Below are positions 17,082 to 25,159 of a stretch of 64,000 bases of DNA, one piece after another (the stretch's first letter is position 1; every line of letters starts with the position of its first letter). The DNA lies in assembly GCA_963627995.1 (NCBI GenBank), contig CAVGCV010000008.1, positions 9,024 through 73,023 of the forward strand. Direction: 5' to 3'. The notes below the pieces were generated by a model. It made no database searches. It was not told the origin of the DNA and saw only the letters and a list, made by a program, of their open reading frames with translations. Source of the DNA: UBA3839 sp963627995. GTDB taxonomy: Bacteria > Bacteroidota > Bacteroidia > Bacteroidales > Bacteroidaceae. The position numbers and the translations under genes were made by a program.

Positions 17082-18257
17082 TTAATTTATTTTTTTTACA
17101 GAAAACTTGAACTTACAATAGCTCTTGTACGTCTCTCCAGGCTTTAGCCAAGGGTTAGAGGATTCCCAACCAGCCATGGTGTATTTGTTAGGCGAGTCCG
17201 GGTACTTTTGTGATTCAAGGCAAATGGCTGCTTGCTTTTTATAAGAAATCCCCTGCTTCCCTACGATAGAGCCATCCAAGAAATTTCCCGTATAGACTTG
17301 GATGCCAGGCTCATTCGTATAGACCTCGAGTACGATGCCCGAGCGAGGGTCTGATAGCGTGACGGCCACCTTGGAGGCGTCGCCCTTTGTGTTCAGACAC
17401 CAGTTGTGGTCGTAGCCTCCACCAGCAGCGGCAATTTCTGGGTCTTTGTCGCCAAAATCCTCACCAAGAGTGCGTGCCTTGCGGAAATCAAATACAGTCC
17501 CCTCTACGGGACGTATTTCCCCCGTTGTCATGTATGTCGTATCGGTTGGGGTGTAATAGTCTGCGTTGATTTGGATGACTTCATCTGCAACGGTGTTGTT
17601 GGGGTCTCCGCTAAGATTGAAGTAGGAGTGGTTGGTCATATTGATGACCGTTTCTTTATCAGTCGTTGCCTCATAGTTGATTTCAATGGCATTGTCTTCG
17701 GTGAGGGTGTAAGTAACTTTTGCCGTCACTTCTCCCGGAAAAAGGTTGTCGCCATCGGAAGAGACCATCGTTAATTCCAAATGCAAACTGTCAACGAGGT
17801 ATGCATCATAAACTTGATATTGAAATCCGTCAGGGCCGCCATGCAGACAATGTCCGAAATTGTTCTGAGGAAGTTGGATGGTGTCGCCATTGGTGACTAT
17901 TCTTCCTTGTGCGATGCGGTTGGCATAGCGACCGATAGCTGCTCCAAAGTCCGATTGGTTGTTCTGTGGGAAGTATTTGTATGCAGAGTCGAAGCCAAGT
18001 ACAACATCCTGTAATTCTCCGTTTTTGTCTGGCACCATGATGGATACAATACGCCCTCCAAAGTTGGTGATGCAGACTTCCATGCCTTTGGAATTTCTTA
18101 AAGTGTAGAGATTAACCTGCTTCTCTCCTTTGAGCTCATTGACATATGTGGTGTCAAAACTTGCAGGATGTAATCCTGAAAATGACTGCCCTGTACAAGA
18201 GCAGAGGATTACCACAGTCGTGGCAGTTCCCATGAGAGCTTTTGTCAATTTTTTCAT
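17082..18257 (-). CDS. Aldose 1-epimerase (mutarotase), lipoprotein form
   Basis: This 391-residue GalM-type protein has a lipoprotein signal (KALMGTATTVVILCSC; lipidated Cys about residue 21). It is therefore predicted to act outside the cytoplasm. Family motifs are NFGGRIVSIMVPDKNG, GRYANRIAQGR, LHGGPDGFQYQVYDA (with the catalytic His region), NMTNHSYFNLSGDP and the C-terminal ICLESQKYPDSPNK. It interconverts alpha and beta anomers of a free sugar, probably supplying the anomer preferred by the symporter encoded next. It is the first gene of the arabinose operon, behind a leader of about 220 nt. A second mutarotase without a signal peptide lies in the galactose operon. Confidence 0.93.
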   Translation of the reverse strand: MKKLTKALMGTATTVVILCSCTGQSFSGLHPASFDTTYVNELKGEKQVNLYTLRNSKGMEVCITNFGGRIVSIMVPDKNGELQDVVLGFDSAYKYFPQNNQSDFGAAIGRYANRIAQGRIVTNGDTIQLPQNNFGHCLHGGPDGFQYQVYDAYLVDSLHLELTMVSSDGDNLFPGEVTAKVTYTLTEDNAIEINYEATTDKETVINMTNHSYFNLSGDPNNTVADEVIQINADYYTPTDTTYMTTGEIRPVEGTVFDFRKARTLGEDFGDKDPEIAAAGGGYDHNWCLNTKGDASKVAVTLSDPRSGIVLEVYTNEPGIQVYTGNFLDGSIVGKQGISYKKQAAICLESQKYPDSPNKYTMAGWESSNPWLKPGETYKSYCKFKFSVKKIN

Positions 18258-18476
18258 GTTCTTAGATTAAGATAGTATAATTTTTGTAAAGTTAGCGGTT
18301 CATGCAACAACGCAGACGGCAATATTATATGTTGTGCAGCATATTGGTGTTTTTCTTACACTTATTTATCCTTGTCAGAACACCCGATAAGATAGACATC
18401 GAATAATCTCTTAGAGGAGATGCATGTCTGTCTATATGCGTTTCCCGCTGTTTTTCGATTTATTGATTGCTATGTG
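18258..18476 (-). promoter_or_regulatory. Leader of the arabinose operon, with hairpin and candidate operator
   Basis: If transcription starts from the -7 box at 18477-18484, about 215 nt lie before the ATG at 18257. The leader contains a two-part stem (AGACAT/ATGTCT at 18394-18399 and 18424-18429, enclosing ATCTC/GAGAT). It also has an imperfect 16-bp palindrome, TATGTTGTGCAGCATA at 18328-18343, flanked by CAATAT and ATATTG. The palindrome could be an AraR operator placed downstream of the start site; this is inference. Confidence 0.45.
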
Positions 18477-18484
18477 CAAAGATA
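18477..18484 (-). promoter_or_regulatory. -7 box TATCTTTG of the arabinose operon
   Basis: This is an exact TAnnTTTG match on the minus strand in an A/T-rich region. It is the only one between the mutarotase gene and galK. No TTG was found at the usual -33 distance. Confidence 0.6.
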
Positions 18485-18578
18485 GTTTTTTTCCATAAGA
18501 TAAGTTTCTTAGTAAAACTTTTTTGTGTAATTGGGCGTAGAAAGGCGCAGGGGAACAGTGCATTGGCTAAAAGAAGAT

Positions 18579-18616
18579 GAGGCTGTGTCGTAAAATCATA
18601 ATTACGACACAGCCTC
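18579..18616 (-). terminator. Terminator after galK
   Basis: A perfect 15-bp stem (18579-18593 with 18602-18616; GAGGCTGTGTCGTAA) has an 8-nt loop. It is followed on the minus strand by ATCTTCTTTTAG. It lies 26 nt past the galK stop and closes the galactose operon. With the arabinose promoter and leader it fills the 384-nt gap 18258-18641. Confidence 0.85.
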
Positions 18617-18641
18617 ATTGGCTATGAAATGAAAAAAATCT

Positions 18642-19808
18642 TTAGCAAAGTTTACGAGAACCGTCGCCAATAACAACATCTATGACGATAGGATCTTTCC
18701 CGTACTTTTCTTTGAAGTCGTGTTTTGCCTTATCTATGAAATGAGTGTAGAGTTCATCGGCTACAAGGTTGATGGTGCAGCCCCCGAATCCTCCACCCAT
18801 AATGCGTGAGCCAGTCACGCCGCAATCACGGGCGATATTGTTGAGGAAGTCGAGTTCTTCGCAACTGACTTCGTAGTCTTTGCTGAGGCCTTCATGTGTT
18901 TCGTACATCTTTTGACCAACCGTTTCGTAGTCACCGGCTTCGAGAGCGTCGCAGACAGCAAGTACACGGTCTTTCTCGCCAAGCACATATTTGGCACGGC
19001 GATAGTCAGTTTCTCCAACTTCAGTCTTGACTTCTTCTAAGTCCTCCCACGTGCAATCGCGCAATGTCTCAATCTTACGTTCAGGATGTTTGGCTGCAAT
19101 GGCCTTTACAACATTTTCGCATGAATTACGCCGGTCGTTGTAAGGCGATCCAACCAGTTCATGCTTTACGCATGAGTTGATAAGCACCAACTTATATCCT
19201 TTGGGATTCCAAGGAAAATATTCGAACTCGCCGCTACGGCAGTCGAGGCGCATCAAATTGCCCTTCTTCCCATGTACAGATGCAAATTGATCCATGATGC
19301 CGCATTTCACTCCAAGGTATTTGTGTTCGGTTGCTTGCCCTGCTTTTGCCAAACTCATTTTGTCAATTTTGTTATCACCAAAAAGGTCGTTCATGGCAAA
19401 GGCATAGCAGCTTTCCAATGCGGCAGACGATGACATGCCAGCTCCGAGCGGAACGTCGCCGGCAAAGGCTGTGTCGAACCCCTCGACAGGGACTCCAAGA
19501 CTCATCATCTCGCGTACCACACCGAAAATATAACGGAAGTGGCTTGCGTTTGGCCCTTTCGGGTCGTCGATGGAAAACTCTGCATAGTCTTTCAAGTCAA
19601 TAGAGTAAGCGCGTATGTTCCGTGTTCCGTTAGGCTTTATTTCAGCAATGACTCCCTGCTGTACCGCACCAGGGAAAACGAACCCGCCATTGTAATCAGT
19701 ATGTTCTCCTATAAGGTTGATACGCCCCGGCGAAGCATAAACATATCCTGTCTCACCATTGAAGTGCTTGATGAAGCGACTCCTAACGTCATCAATCGTT
19801 AGTTTCAT
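18642..19808 (-). CDS. galK: Galactokinase
   Basis: This 388-residue GHMP kinase makes galactose 1-phosphate (Leloir pathway). All three family motifs are present. The galactokinase signature is SPGRINLIGEHTDYNGGFVFPGAVQQG (residues about 26-52), with the substrate-binding residues of GEHTDY. The ATP-binding motif is VPLGAGMSSSAALE (about 118-131). The C-terminal motif is TGSRIMGGGFGGCTINLV. CGIMDQFASVHGKKG carries the catalytic Asp. It is the last gene of a three-gene operon with an MFS sugar transporter and a cytoplasmic mutarotase. No galT or galE is visible nearby. Confidence 0.97.
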   Translation of the reverse strand: MKLTIDDVRSRFIKHFNGETGYVYASPGRINLIGEHTDYNGGFVFPGAVQQGVIAEIKPNGTRNIRAYSIDLKDYAEFSIDDPKGPNASHFRYIFGVVREMMSLGVPVEGFDTAFAGDVPLGAGMSSSAALESCYAFAMNDLFGDNKIDKMSLAKAGQATEHKYLGVKCGIMDQFASVHGKKGNLMRLDCRSGEFEYFPWNPKGYKLVLINSCVKHELVGSPYNDRRNSCENVVKAIAAKHPERKIETLRDCTWEDLEEVKTEVGETDYRRAKYVLGEKDRVLAVCDALEAGDYETVGQKMYETHEGLSKDYEVSCEELDFLNNIARDCGVTGSRIMGGGFGGCTINLVADELYTHFIDKAKHDFKEKYGKDPIVIDVVIGDGSRKLC

Positions 19809-19850
19809 AATGTTTTTGTTTTTATAAGGTTAGAGAATATTGTTCAATGT

Positions 19851-21167
19851 TTACTTAATTCCAATCTTTGATCCTTTCCAGCAGAACCAAAGGATGTAGA
19901 TATAGTAAATGAACATGAGGCTGATGGCACAAGTTACACCGATCGAAGTGGGAGTGACAATCTCCTTGGAGGTAATAGCGTCGATGATGATTTGTCCGTC
20001 CGTAGCCAAACTTACCTTATCGACTACAGCGCCCATGACTGGTGTCAGAATGGCAGCCCCAATGACCCCTGTATTGATAATTCCTGAAGCAGCCTTTGTG
20101 TGACGGCCTAATTTCTGTAAGCCAAGATTGAAGATGAGAGGCCACATCACAGAATGGAACAGACCTGCTGCAAGCATAGCCCATACGCCAGCCATGCCCG
20201 GGAGGAAGAGCGATGCCACAATGCATACAGCCCCCAACGCGATACACCATGAAAGGAGTGTGCGTGGCTCGAACTTGGTCAGAATAGCTGCACCGATGAA
20301 ACGTCCAACCATCATGCCGCCCCAATAGAAAGTCAAGAAAGCGGTTGCCCCGTCAAGTCCTAAAACCTTAAATTTATAGGGGAGCATAGATGGAACTCCG
20401 ATTTCAATTCCCATATACATGAAGATGCCAAGAGCCCCCAACCAAACATGTGCATATTTGAAAACGCTGCTCTTTACAATCAACTTCTCACCAGCTTCCT
20501 CGCTTTGTTTGCCTTCGTCGATTTTGGGCAATTTCAGGAAAATCAAAATCAGACAAATAATGAAGGTGAAAATACCCAGTCCTAGGAAGGGGGCTGGGAT
20601 ATCTGCCCCCGTTGCCAAGGTGTTTCCTTCCGCATCTTTCTGAGTAAAGATAACGTAGGTGATGAACAGGGGCGCAACGGTTGTCGCAACAGAATTGAGC
20701 GCTTGGGATAAGGTCATTCGAAAAGCTCCTTTTTCAGGCGAACCAAGAACCATAACGTATGGATTCGCTACATTTTGGAGCATTACGACCCCCATGGCCA
20801 CAATACACATGCAGCCAAGGAACACAGCGTAAATGGTGCTAACCTCTTTGTCGAGAACGCCATTGATTCCCAGAGAATTGATTGTGAATCCGATGCCGAC
20901 GATACCCAAGCCCAAGATGAGCGTCCCCTTGTATCCGATTTTGCTCATTAGGAATGAAAATGGAATAGCCAGGATGTAGGCTCCATAGAAAGCAGTATTG
21001 ACATACTGCCCTTGCTGAGCGGAGAGGTTAAAAGCTTTTGTGCATAATTCAATCATTGAGTTGTTCATGGTGGTGATGAACCCAATGAGGAAGCAAACGA
21101 TAAATACGACAATTAGGGCAAATGTGTAATTGGGCCTTTGGGTGTTTGCAAAACTTTGTTGTGTCAT
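19851..21167 (-). CDS. gluP: MFS sugar transporter of the FHS/GluP type (glucose/galactose)
   Basis: This 438-residue permease has 12 predicted membrane segments. It belongs to the fucose-galactose-glucose:H+ symporter branch of the major facilitator family: IVFIVCFLIGFITTMNNSMIELCTKAFNLSAQQGQYVNTAFYGAYILAIP is split here as TTMNNS and FYGAYILAIP, with GSPEKGAFRMTLSQALNSVATTVAPL later. I chose the ATG at 21167 (MTQQSFANTQRPN); an in-frame start at 21230 would add 21 polar residues that fit less well. It lies between a mutarotase and galK, so galactose uptake is the likely role, with glucose also possible. Confidence 0.9.
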   Translation of the reverse strand: MTQQSFANTQRPNYTFALIVVFIVCFLIGFITTMNNSMIELCTKAFNLSAQQGQYVNTAFYGAYILAIPFSFLMSKIGYKGTLILGLGIVGIGFTINSLGINGVLDKEVSTIYAVFLGCMCIVAMGVVMLQNVANPYVMVLGSPEKGAFRMTLSQALNSVATTVAPLFITYVIFTQKDAEGNTLATGADIPAPFLGLGIFTFIICLILIFLKLPKIDEGKQSEEAGEKLIVKSSVFKYAHVWLGALGIFMYMGIEIGVPSMLPYKFKVLGLDGATAFLTFYWGGMMVGRFIGAAILTKFEPRTLLSWCIALGAVCIVASLFLPGMAGVWAMLAAGLFHSVMWPLIFNLGLQKLGRHTKAASGIINTGVIGAAILTPVMGAVVDKVSLATDGQIIIDAITSKEIVTPTSIGVTCAISLMFIYYIYILWFCWKGSKIGIK

Positions 21168-21268
21168 TTCACTATTGTTTTTTCGATGTGAGTTTTTACT
21201 TACCGTTTTTTTGTTAAAAACAGATATCATGTTTAATGCGAATAGCCAGAATTTAGAAAGATTTTCCT

Positions 21269-22360
21269 TCAGCTATTAGCTACCCCAAACTTATAAATGG
21301 TTTTTTGTGTATAAGTCTCTCCGGGATTCAAGACAACAGATGGGAAGTAGGGACGATTGGGGGAGTCGGGAAAATGTTGCGCCTCGAAACAAATGGCAGA
21401 TCGGCGGGGGAAAGTACTTCCATTTTGTCCCGGATAACCTGTAGCCCAATTGTCCGTATAAACCTGGACTCCAGGTTCTGTCGTATAGACCTCCATGGTT
21501 CGTCCACTATGAGGCTCCGTAATTCGTGCGGCGAAAGACAATTCACCCGCTTCCTTTTTGTTCAAAACAAAACAATGGTCATAGCCAGCGCCATTTTGTG
21601 TTTGGATGTCGTCTGCGTCGATGTCTTGCCCGACGGGTTTTGGTGTGGTGAAGTCGAAGGGCGTGTTTTTTACAGCGTCGATGGTGCCGAGTGGAATGGA
21701 TGTTTCGTCGATAGGTATATAGTAGTCGGCGTTGATTTCGCACATCAAGTCGTTGATGGTTGGTGTCGGATTTGCAATTCCTGCCAATGAGAAGAATCCG
21801 TGGTTCGTCATATTGACGATGGTTTTCTTGTCAGAAGTGCCAATGTAGTCGATGATGAGTTCGCAGTCGTCTGTGAACGTATAGGTGACAGTCATGTTCA
21901 ATGTTCCGGGAAACCCCTCTTCCATGTCCTTGGACACATAGTGGAGTTCTAATGTCTTCTCATCGACCTGTTTTGCGTCCCATACGCGGGCATGGAATCC
22001 TGTCGGGCCTCCATGCAAGGCATTTGGCCCGTTGTTGATGGCAAGTTGATATTCTTTTCCGTCGAGGGTGAATTTCCCTTTGCAAATCCTGTTGCCATAC
22101 CGTCCGATAAGGGTCGAAAGAAATGGTTCTGGACTTGAGATTACGTCGTCAATGTTGTCGTGCCCTTGAATGACGTTTGCAACATTTCCATCTCTGTCCG
22201 GAACCATGATGGCTACAAGTGCGCCTCCGTAATTGGTGACAGCGACTTCATAGCCTTGCTTGTTTTTAAGGACATAAAGGCCTGTTTGTTTTCCTTCAAT
22301 GTCTTTTTGGAAATCGGAGGCCTTCAGTCCTGAAAGATTTTTATCCCCTGCTGTGCTCAT
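21269..22360 (-). CDS. galM: Aldose 1-epimerase (galactose mutarotase), cytoplasmic form
   Basis: This 363-residue GalM-family enzyme lacks a signal peptide (MSTAGDKNLSGLKASDF), unlike the lipoprotein mutarotase of the arabinose operon. Family blocks are TNYGGALVAIMVPDRDGN, GRYGNRICKGKFTLDGKEYQL split by its strands, LHGGPTGFHARVWDA, VNMTNHGFFSLAG and GAGYDHCFVLN, ending in ICFEAQHFPDSPN. It converts beta- to alpha-galactose, the anomer used by GalK. It is the first gene of the operon with the MFS permease and galK. The upstream gap has no perfect TAnnTTTG box; the closest is TTTATTTG on the minus strand near 22430. Confidence 0.95.
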   Translation of the reverse strand: MSTAGDKNLSGLKASDFQKDIEGKQTGLYVLKNKQGYEVAVTNYGGALVAIMVPDRDGNVANVIQGHDNIDDVISSPEPFLSTLIGRYGNRICKGKFTLDGKEYQLAINNGPNALHGGPTGFHARVWDAKQVDEKTLELHYVSKDMEEGFPGTLNMTVTYTFTDDCELIIDYIGTSDKKTIVNMTNHGFFSLAGIANPTPTINDLMCEINADYYIPIDETSIPLGTIDAVKNTPFDFTTPKPVGQDIDADDIQTQNGAGYDHCFVLNKKEAGELSFAARITEPHSGRTMEVYTTEPGVQVYTDNWATGYPGQNGSTFPRRSAICFEAQHFPDSPNRPYFPSVVLNPGETYTQKTIYKFGVANS

Positions 22361-22757
22361 TGTGTTAGTTGTATTAGTTTTGTCTTTTTCCGTAGTATTA
22401 GGATTTGTGTTCGATTAACAATTGTAATGCAAATAAAATGATTTTTTCTGAACGAAACTAATATCTGCGCATTAAAATTTCAAAAAAGAGGAGCAAACGC
22501 TTTTTGTGCATTTCCCTCTCCTTTTCAAGGCTTCCCGTCGCGCCCGTTTTTGTCGATTCTGGCGAGGTGCTTTTACGTGCGTTTGTTGTAAGAGTTTTGT
22601 GTTGCGTCGTCATTCCATCGCGATTTGCTGGAGACTTAAAAAAGAAGGCTGGAAACCCATGCAGGGAATCCAGACTTCTTTGCAATCTGTTCTTACACAA
22701 AAAGGTGACGATGAGCGTCCTGTTGTATTGAACTGCCGATGTCAGTGGGGCAGAGAC
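22361..22757. other. Intergenic region between the galactose operon and the Nfn-type gene
   Basis: This 397-nt gap has no credible gene. The part next to galM is A/T-rich and should hold its promoter. The part next to the Nfn-type gene holds that operon's terminator (22638-22679). The middle (22440-22640) shows nothing recognisable. Confidence 0.6.
22638..22679 (-). terminator. Terminator of the AICARFT-tcdA-serS-Nfn operon
   Basis: A 16-bp stem with a few mismatches (22643-22658 with 22664-22679; AGAAG.CTGGA..CCC) has a 5-nt loop. It is followed on the minus strand by TTTTTTAAG. It lies about 80 nt after the stop at 22758. Confidence 0.85.
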
Positions 22758-25121
22758 CTATGCTTTCGCCTTGAGCATTTCATCCATGTGCTTGGCTGCA
22801 CGTCGGCCGTCGCCCATTGCGAGGATGACAGTGGCGCCTCCGCGCACAATGTCTCCACCTGCAAAAATGGTGGGGATGCTCGACTGCATCTCGTCATTCA
22901 CCGCAATCGTGTTCTTCCTCCCGAGTTCAAGCCCTTCGACCGATTTGGGAACCAGGGGGTTGGGCGATACGCCTACGGCAACGATGGCCATGTCGATGTC
23001 GCGCGTCACGATGTCGCCTTCCACGGGTATGGGCGAGCGACGGCCGCTGGCGTCAGGATCGCCGAGTTCCATACGCTGCAGGCGTACTTGGCACACGGCG
23101 CCGCGCTCGTCAGCGATGTACTCGATTGGGTTGTGGAGCGTAAGGAACTCAATGCCTTCTTCTTTGGCATGCTTCACTTCCTCAAGACGAGCAGGCATTT
23201 CCGCCTCGCTTCTGCGATAGGCAATGAACACATGCTCCGCGCCCAAACGCTTGGCGGTTCGGCATGAGTCCATGGCGGTGTTGCCTCCACCTACGACCAT
23301 TACACTCTTTGCCTTGTTGATGGGCGTGTCGCTTGCTGGGTTGGAGGCATCCATGAGGTTCACGCGCGTAAGGTACTCGTTGGACGACATGATGTTGATG
23401 GAATTCTCCCCTGGTATGTTCATGAAGTTGGGTAGACCTGCTCCCGATGCCACAAAAATGGCTTTGTAGCCTTCTGCTTCGAGGTCTTGCACTGTGATGG
23501 TTTTCCCGATGACACAATCTTTCACGAAGTGTACGCCCATTTTCCGCAAGTTGTTGATTTCAACATCAACAATGGCATTGGGCAGACGGAATTCCGGAAT
23601 TCCGTACTTGAGTACGCCGCCAATCTCGTGGAGTGCTTCGAATACCGTCACGTCGTAGCCCATCTTTGCCATGTCGCCGGCGCAGGAGAGCCCTGCGGGG
23701 CCAGAGCCAACGATGGCAACCTTGATGCCATTCGCCGCTGCCACTTCGGGAAGAGCCATGCGGCCACTCTCGCGCTCGAAGTCGGCAGCGAAGCGTTCCA
23801 AGTTGCCGATGGCTACGGCGGGCTCCTTCATCTTGAGGTGTATGCACCGCGCTTCGCATTGTTTCTCTTGCGGGCATACACGGCCACACACAGCGGGGAG
23901 TGCCGACGTGGACTTGAGTACGCGGGCTGCCTCAAGGAACTGGCCGCGTTCAATGTTCTTGATGAACGACGGGATGTTGATGCTGACGGGACAGCCCTCC
24001 ATGCATGTGGGCTTGGCGCAGTCGAGGCATCGTTTCGCCTCGGTCATCGCCTGTTCGCGGGTGAGGCCGATGTTTACTTCCTCTGTTCGTGTCGTGGCGC
24101 GGTAGGCTGGGTCGAGCTCGCCCATGACGCACCGCCCAATGCTGGTGCGCTCCTTTGGCTTCATGCTCTGTTGAAGCTCCACGCGCCAAGCGGCCTTTCG
24201 GTTGGTGAGCTCGTCCATGGGCGTGTCAGAAGTCATGCTCTCCGCTTGTCTGGCTTTTTCGCTGTCAATCTTGACGGCCGAGTCCGCGATGACGCTTTCG
24301 ACGTGCCGTTCGAGTTTCCTCATGTCCTCGATTTCTGTCGATTTGAAAGCCCCCATGCGTTTGAACATCTCGTCGAAGTCCACTTGGTGCCCGTCAAATT
24401 CGGGACCGTCGATGCAGACGAATTTTGTCTTTCCTCCTACCGTGATGCGGCATGCGCCGCACATCCCCGTACCATCGACCATGATGGTGTTGAGCGACAC
24501 GTCGGTCGGGATGTTGTACTTCTTGGTGAGCAGGCAGCAGAATTTCATCATGATGGCCGGCCCGATGGCAAAGCACTTGTCGATGGTCTCGCGCTGGATA
24601 ACCTGCTCCATGCCCACAGTGACGACTCCTTTCTGTCCATAAGAGCCGTCGTCGGTCATGATGACAACCTCGTCGGAGTAGGCACGTACTTGTTCTTCGA
24701 GAATGATGAGGTCTTTTGAGCGTCCGGCAAGGACGGATATCACGCGGTTGCCCGCTTGCTTGAGCGCTTTGATGATGGGCAGCATGGGCGCAACACCTAC
24801 GCCTCCGCCTGCGCAGAGCACGGTGCCGAACTTCTCGATGTGGGTGGCTTGTCCGAGCGGCCCGACAACATCGGTGATGCAGTCGCCCTCGTTGAGGTTG
24901 CACAGCTTGGCGGACGAATAGCCCACTTTCTGAACGACGAGGGTAATCGTGCCGTTCTCTGTATCGGCATCGGCAATGGTCAGCGGCATGCGTTCGCCGC
25001 TTGCGCCAACGCGGACGATGACGAAATGGCCCGCCTTGCGCGATTTGGCGATGAGCGGGGCCTCGACCACGAACTTGAATACTTTTTCCGAGAATTGCTC
25101 CTTACTGATGATTTTGTTCAT
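22758..25121 (-). CDS. NfnA-NfnB type fusion: FNR-like flavoprotein joined to glutamate-synthase-small-subunit-like oxidoreductase
   Basis: This is a 787-residue fusion. Residues 1-265 are a ferredoxin-NADP reductase-like subunit: FAD loop RMPLTIAD, NAD site CAGGGVGVAPMLP (about 103-115), and a [2Fe-2S] cluster with Cys221, Cys224 and Cys236 (CGAC...FVC). After a linker (about 270-340), the rest is GltD-like: the Cys-rich RCLDCAKPTCMEGCP and CGRVCPQEKQCEARC clusters for [4Fe-4S] centres, then FAD site VAIVGSGPAGLSCAGD and NADPH site VMVVGGGNTAMDSCR. The two halves correspond to the two subunits of NADH-dependent ferredoxin:NADP oxidoreductase. The fusion therefore probably balances NADH, NADPH and ferredoxin. 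It is the last gene of a housekeeping operon, 38 nt after serS. Confidence 0.88.
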   Translation of the reverse strand: MNKIISKEQFSEKVFKFVVEAPLIAKSRKAGHFVIVRVGASGERMPLTIADADTENGTITLVVQKVGYSSAKLCNLNEGDCITDVVGPLGQATHIEKFGTVLCAGGGVGVAPMLPIIKALKQAGNRVISVLAGRSKDLIILEEQVRAYSDEVVIMTDDGSYGQKGVVTVGMEQVIQRETIDKCFAIGPAIMMKFCCLLTKKYNIPTDVSLNTIMVDGTGMCGACRITVGGKTKFVCIDGPEFDGHQVDFDEMFKRMGAFKSTEIEDMRKLERHVESVIADSAVKIDSEKARQAESMTSDTPMDELTNRKAAWRVELQQSMKPKERTSIGRCVMGELDPAYRATTRTEEVNIGLTREQAMTEAKRCLDCAKPTCMEGCPVSINIPSFIKNIERGQFLEAARVLKSTSALPAVCGRVCPQEKQCEARCIHLKMKEPAVAIGNLERFAADFERESGRMALPEVAAANGIKVAIVGSGPAGLSCAGDMAKMGYDVTVFEALHEIGGVLKYGIPEFRLPNAIVDVEINNLRKMGVHFVKDCVIGKTITVQDLEAEGYKAIFVASGAGLPNFMNIPGENSINIMSSNEYLTRVNLMDASNPASDTPINKAKSVMVVGGGNTAMDSCRTAKRLGAEHVFIAYRRSEAEMPARLEEVKHAKEEGIEFLTLHNPIEYIADERGAVCQVRLQRMELGDPDASGRRSPIPVEGDIVTRDIDMAIVAVGVSPNPLVPKSVEGLELGRKNTIAVNDEMQSSIPTIFAGGDIVRGGATVILAMGDGRRAAKHMDEMLKAKA

Positions 25122-25159
25122 TCGTTTGTTGGGAATTACGTGTTGGTTGTTTGTGCTGT

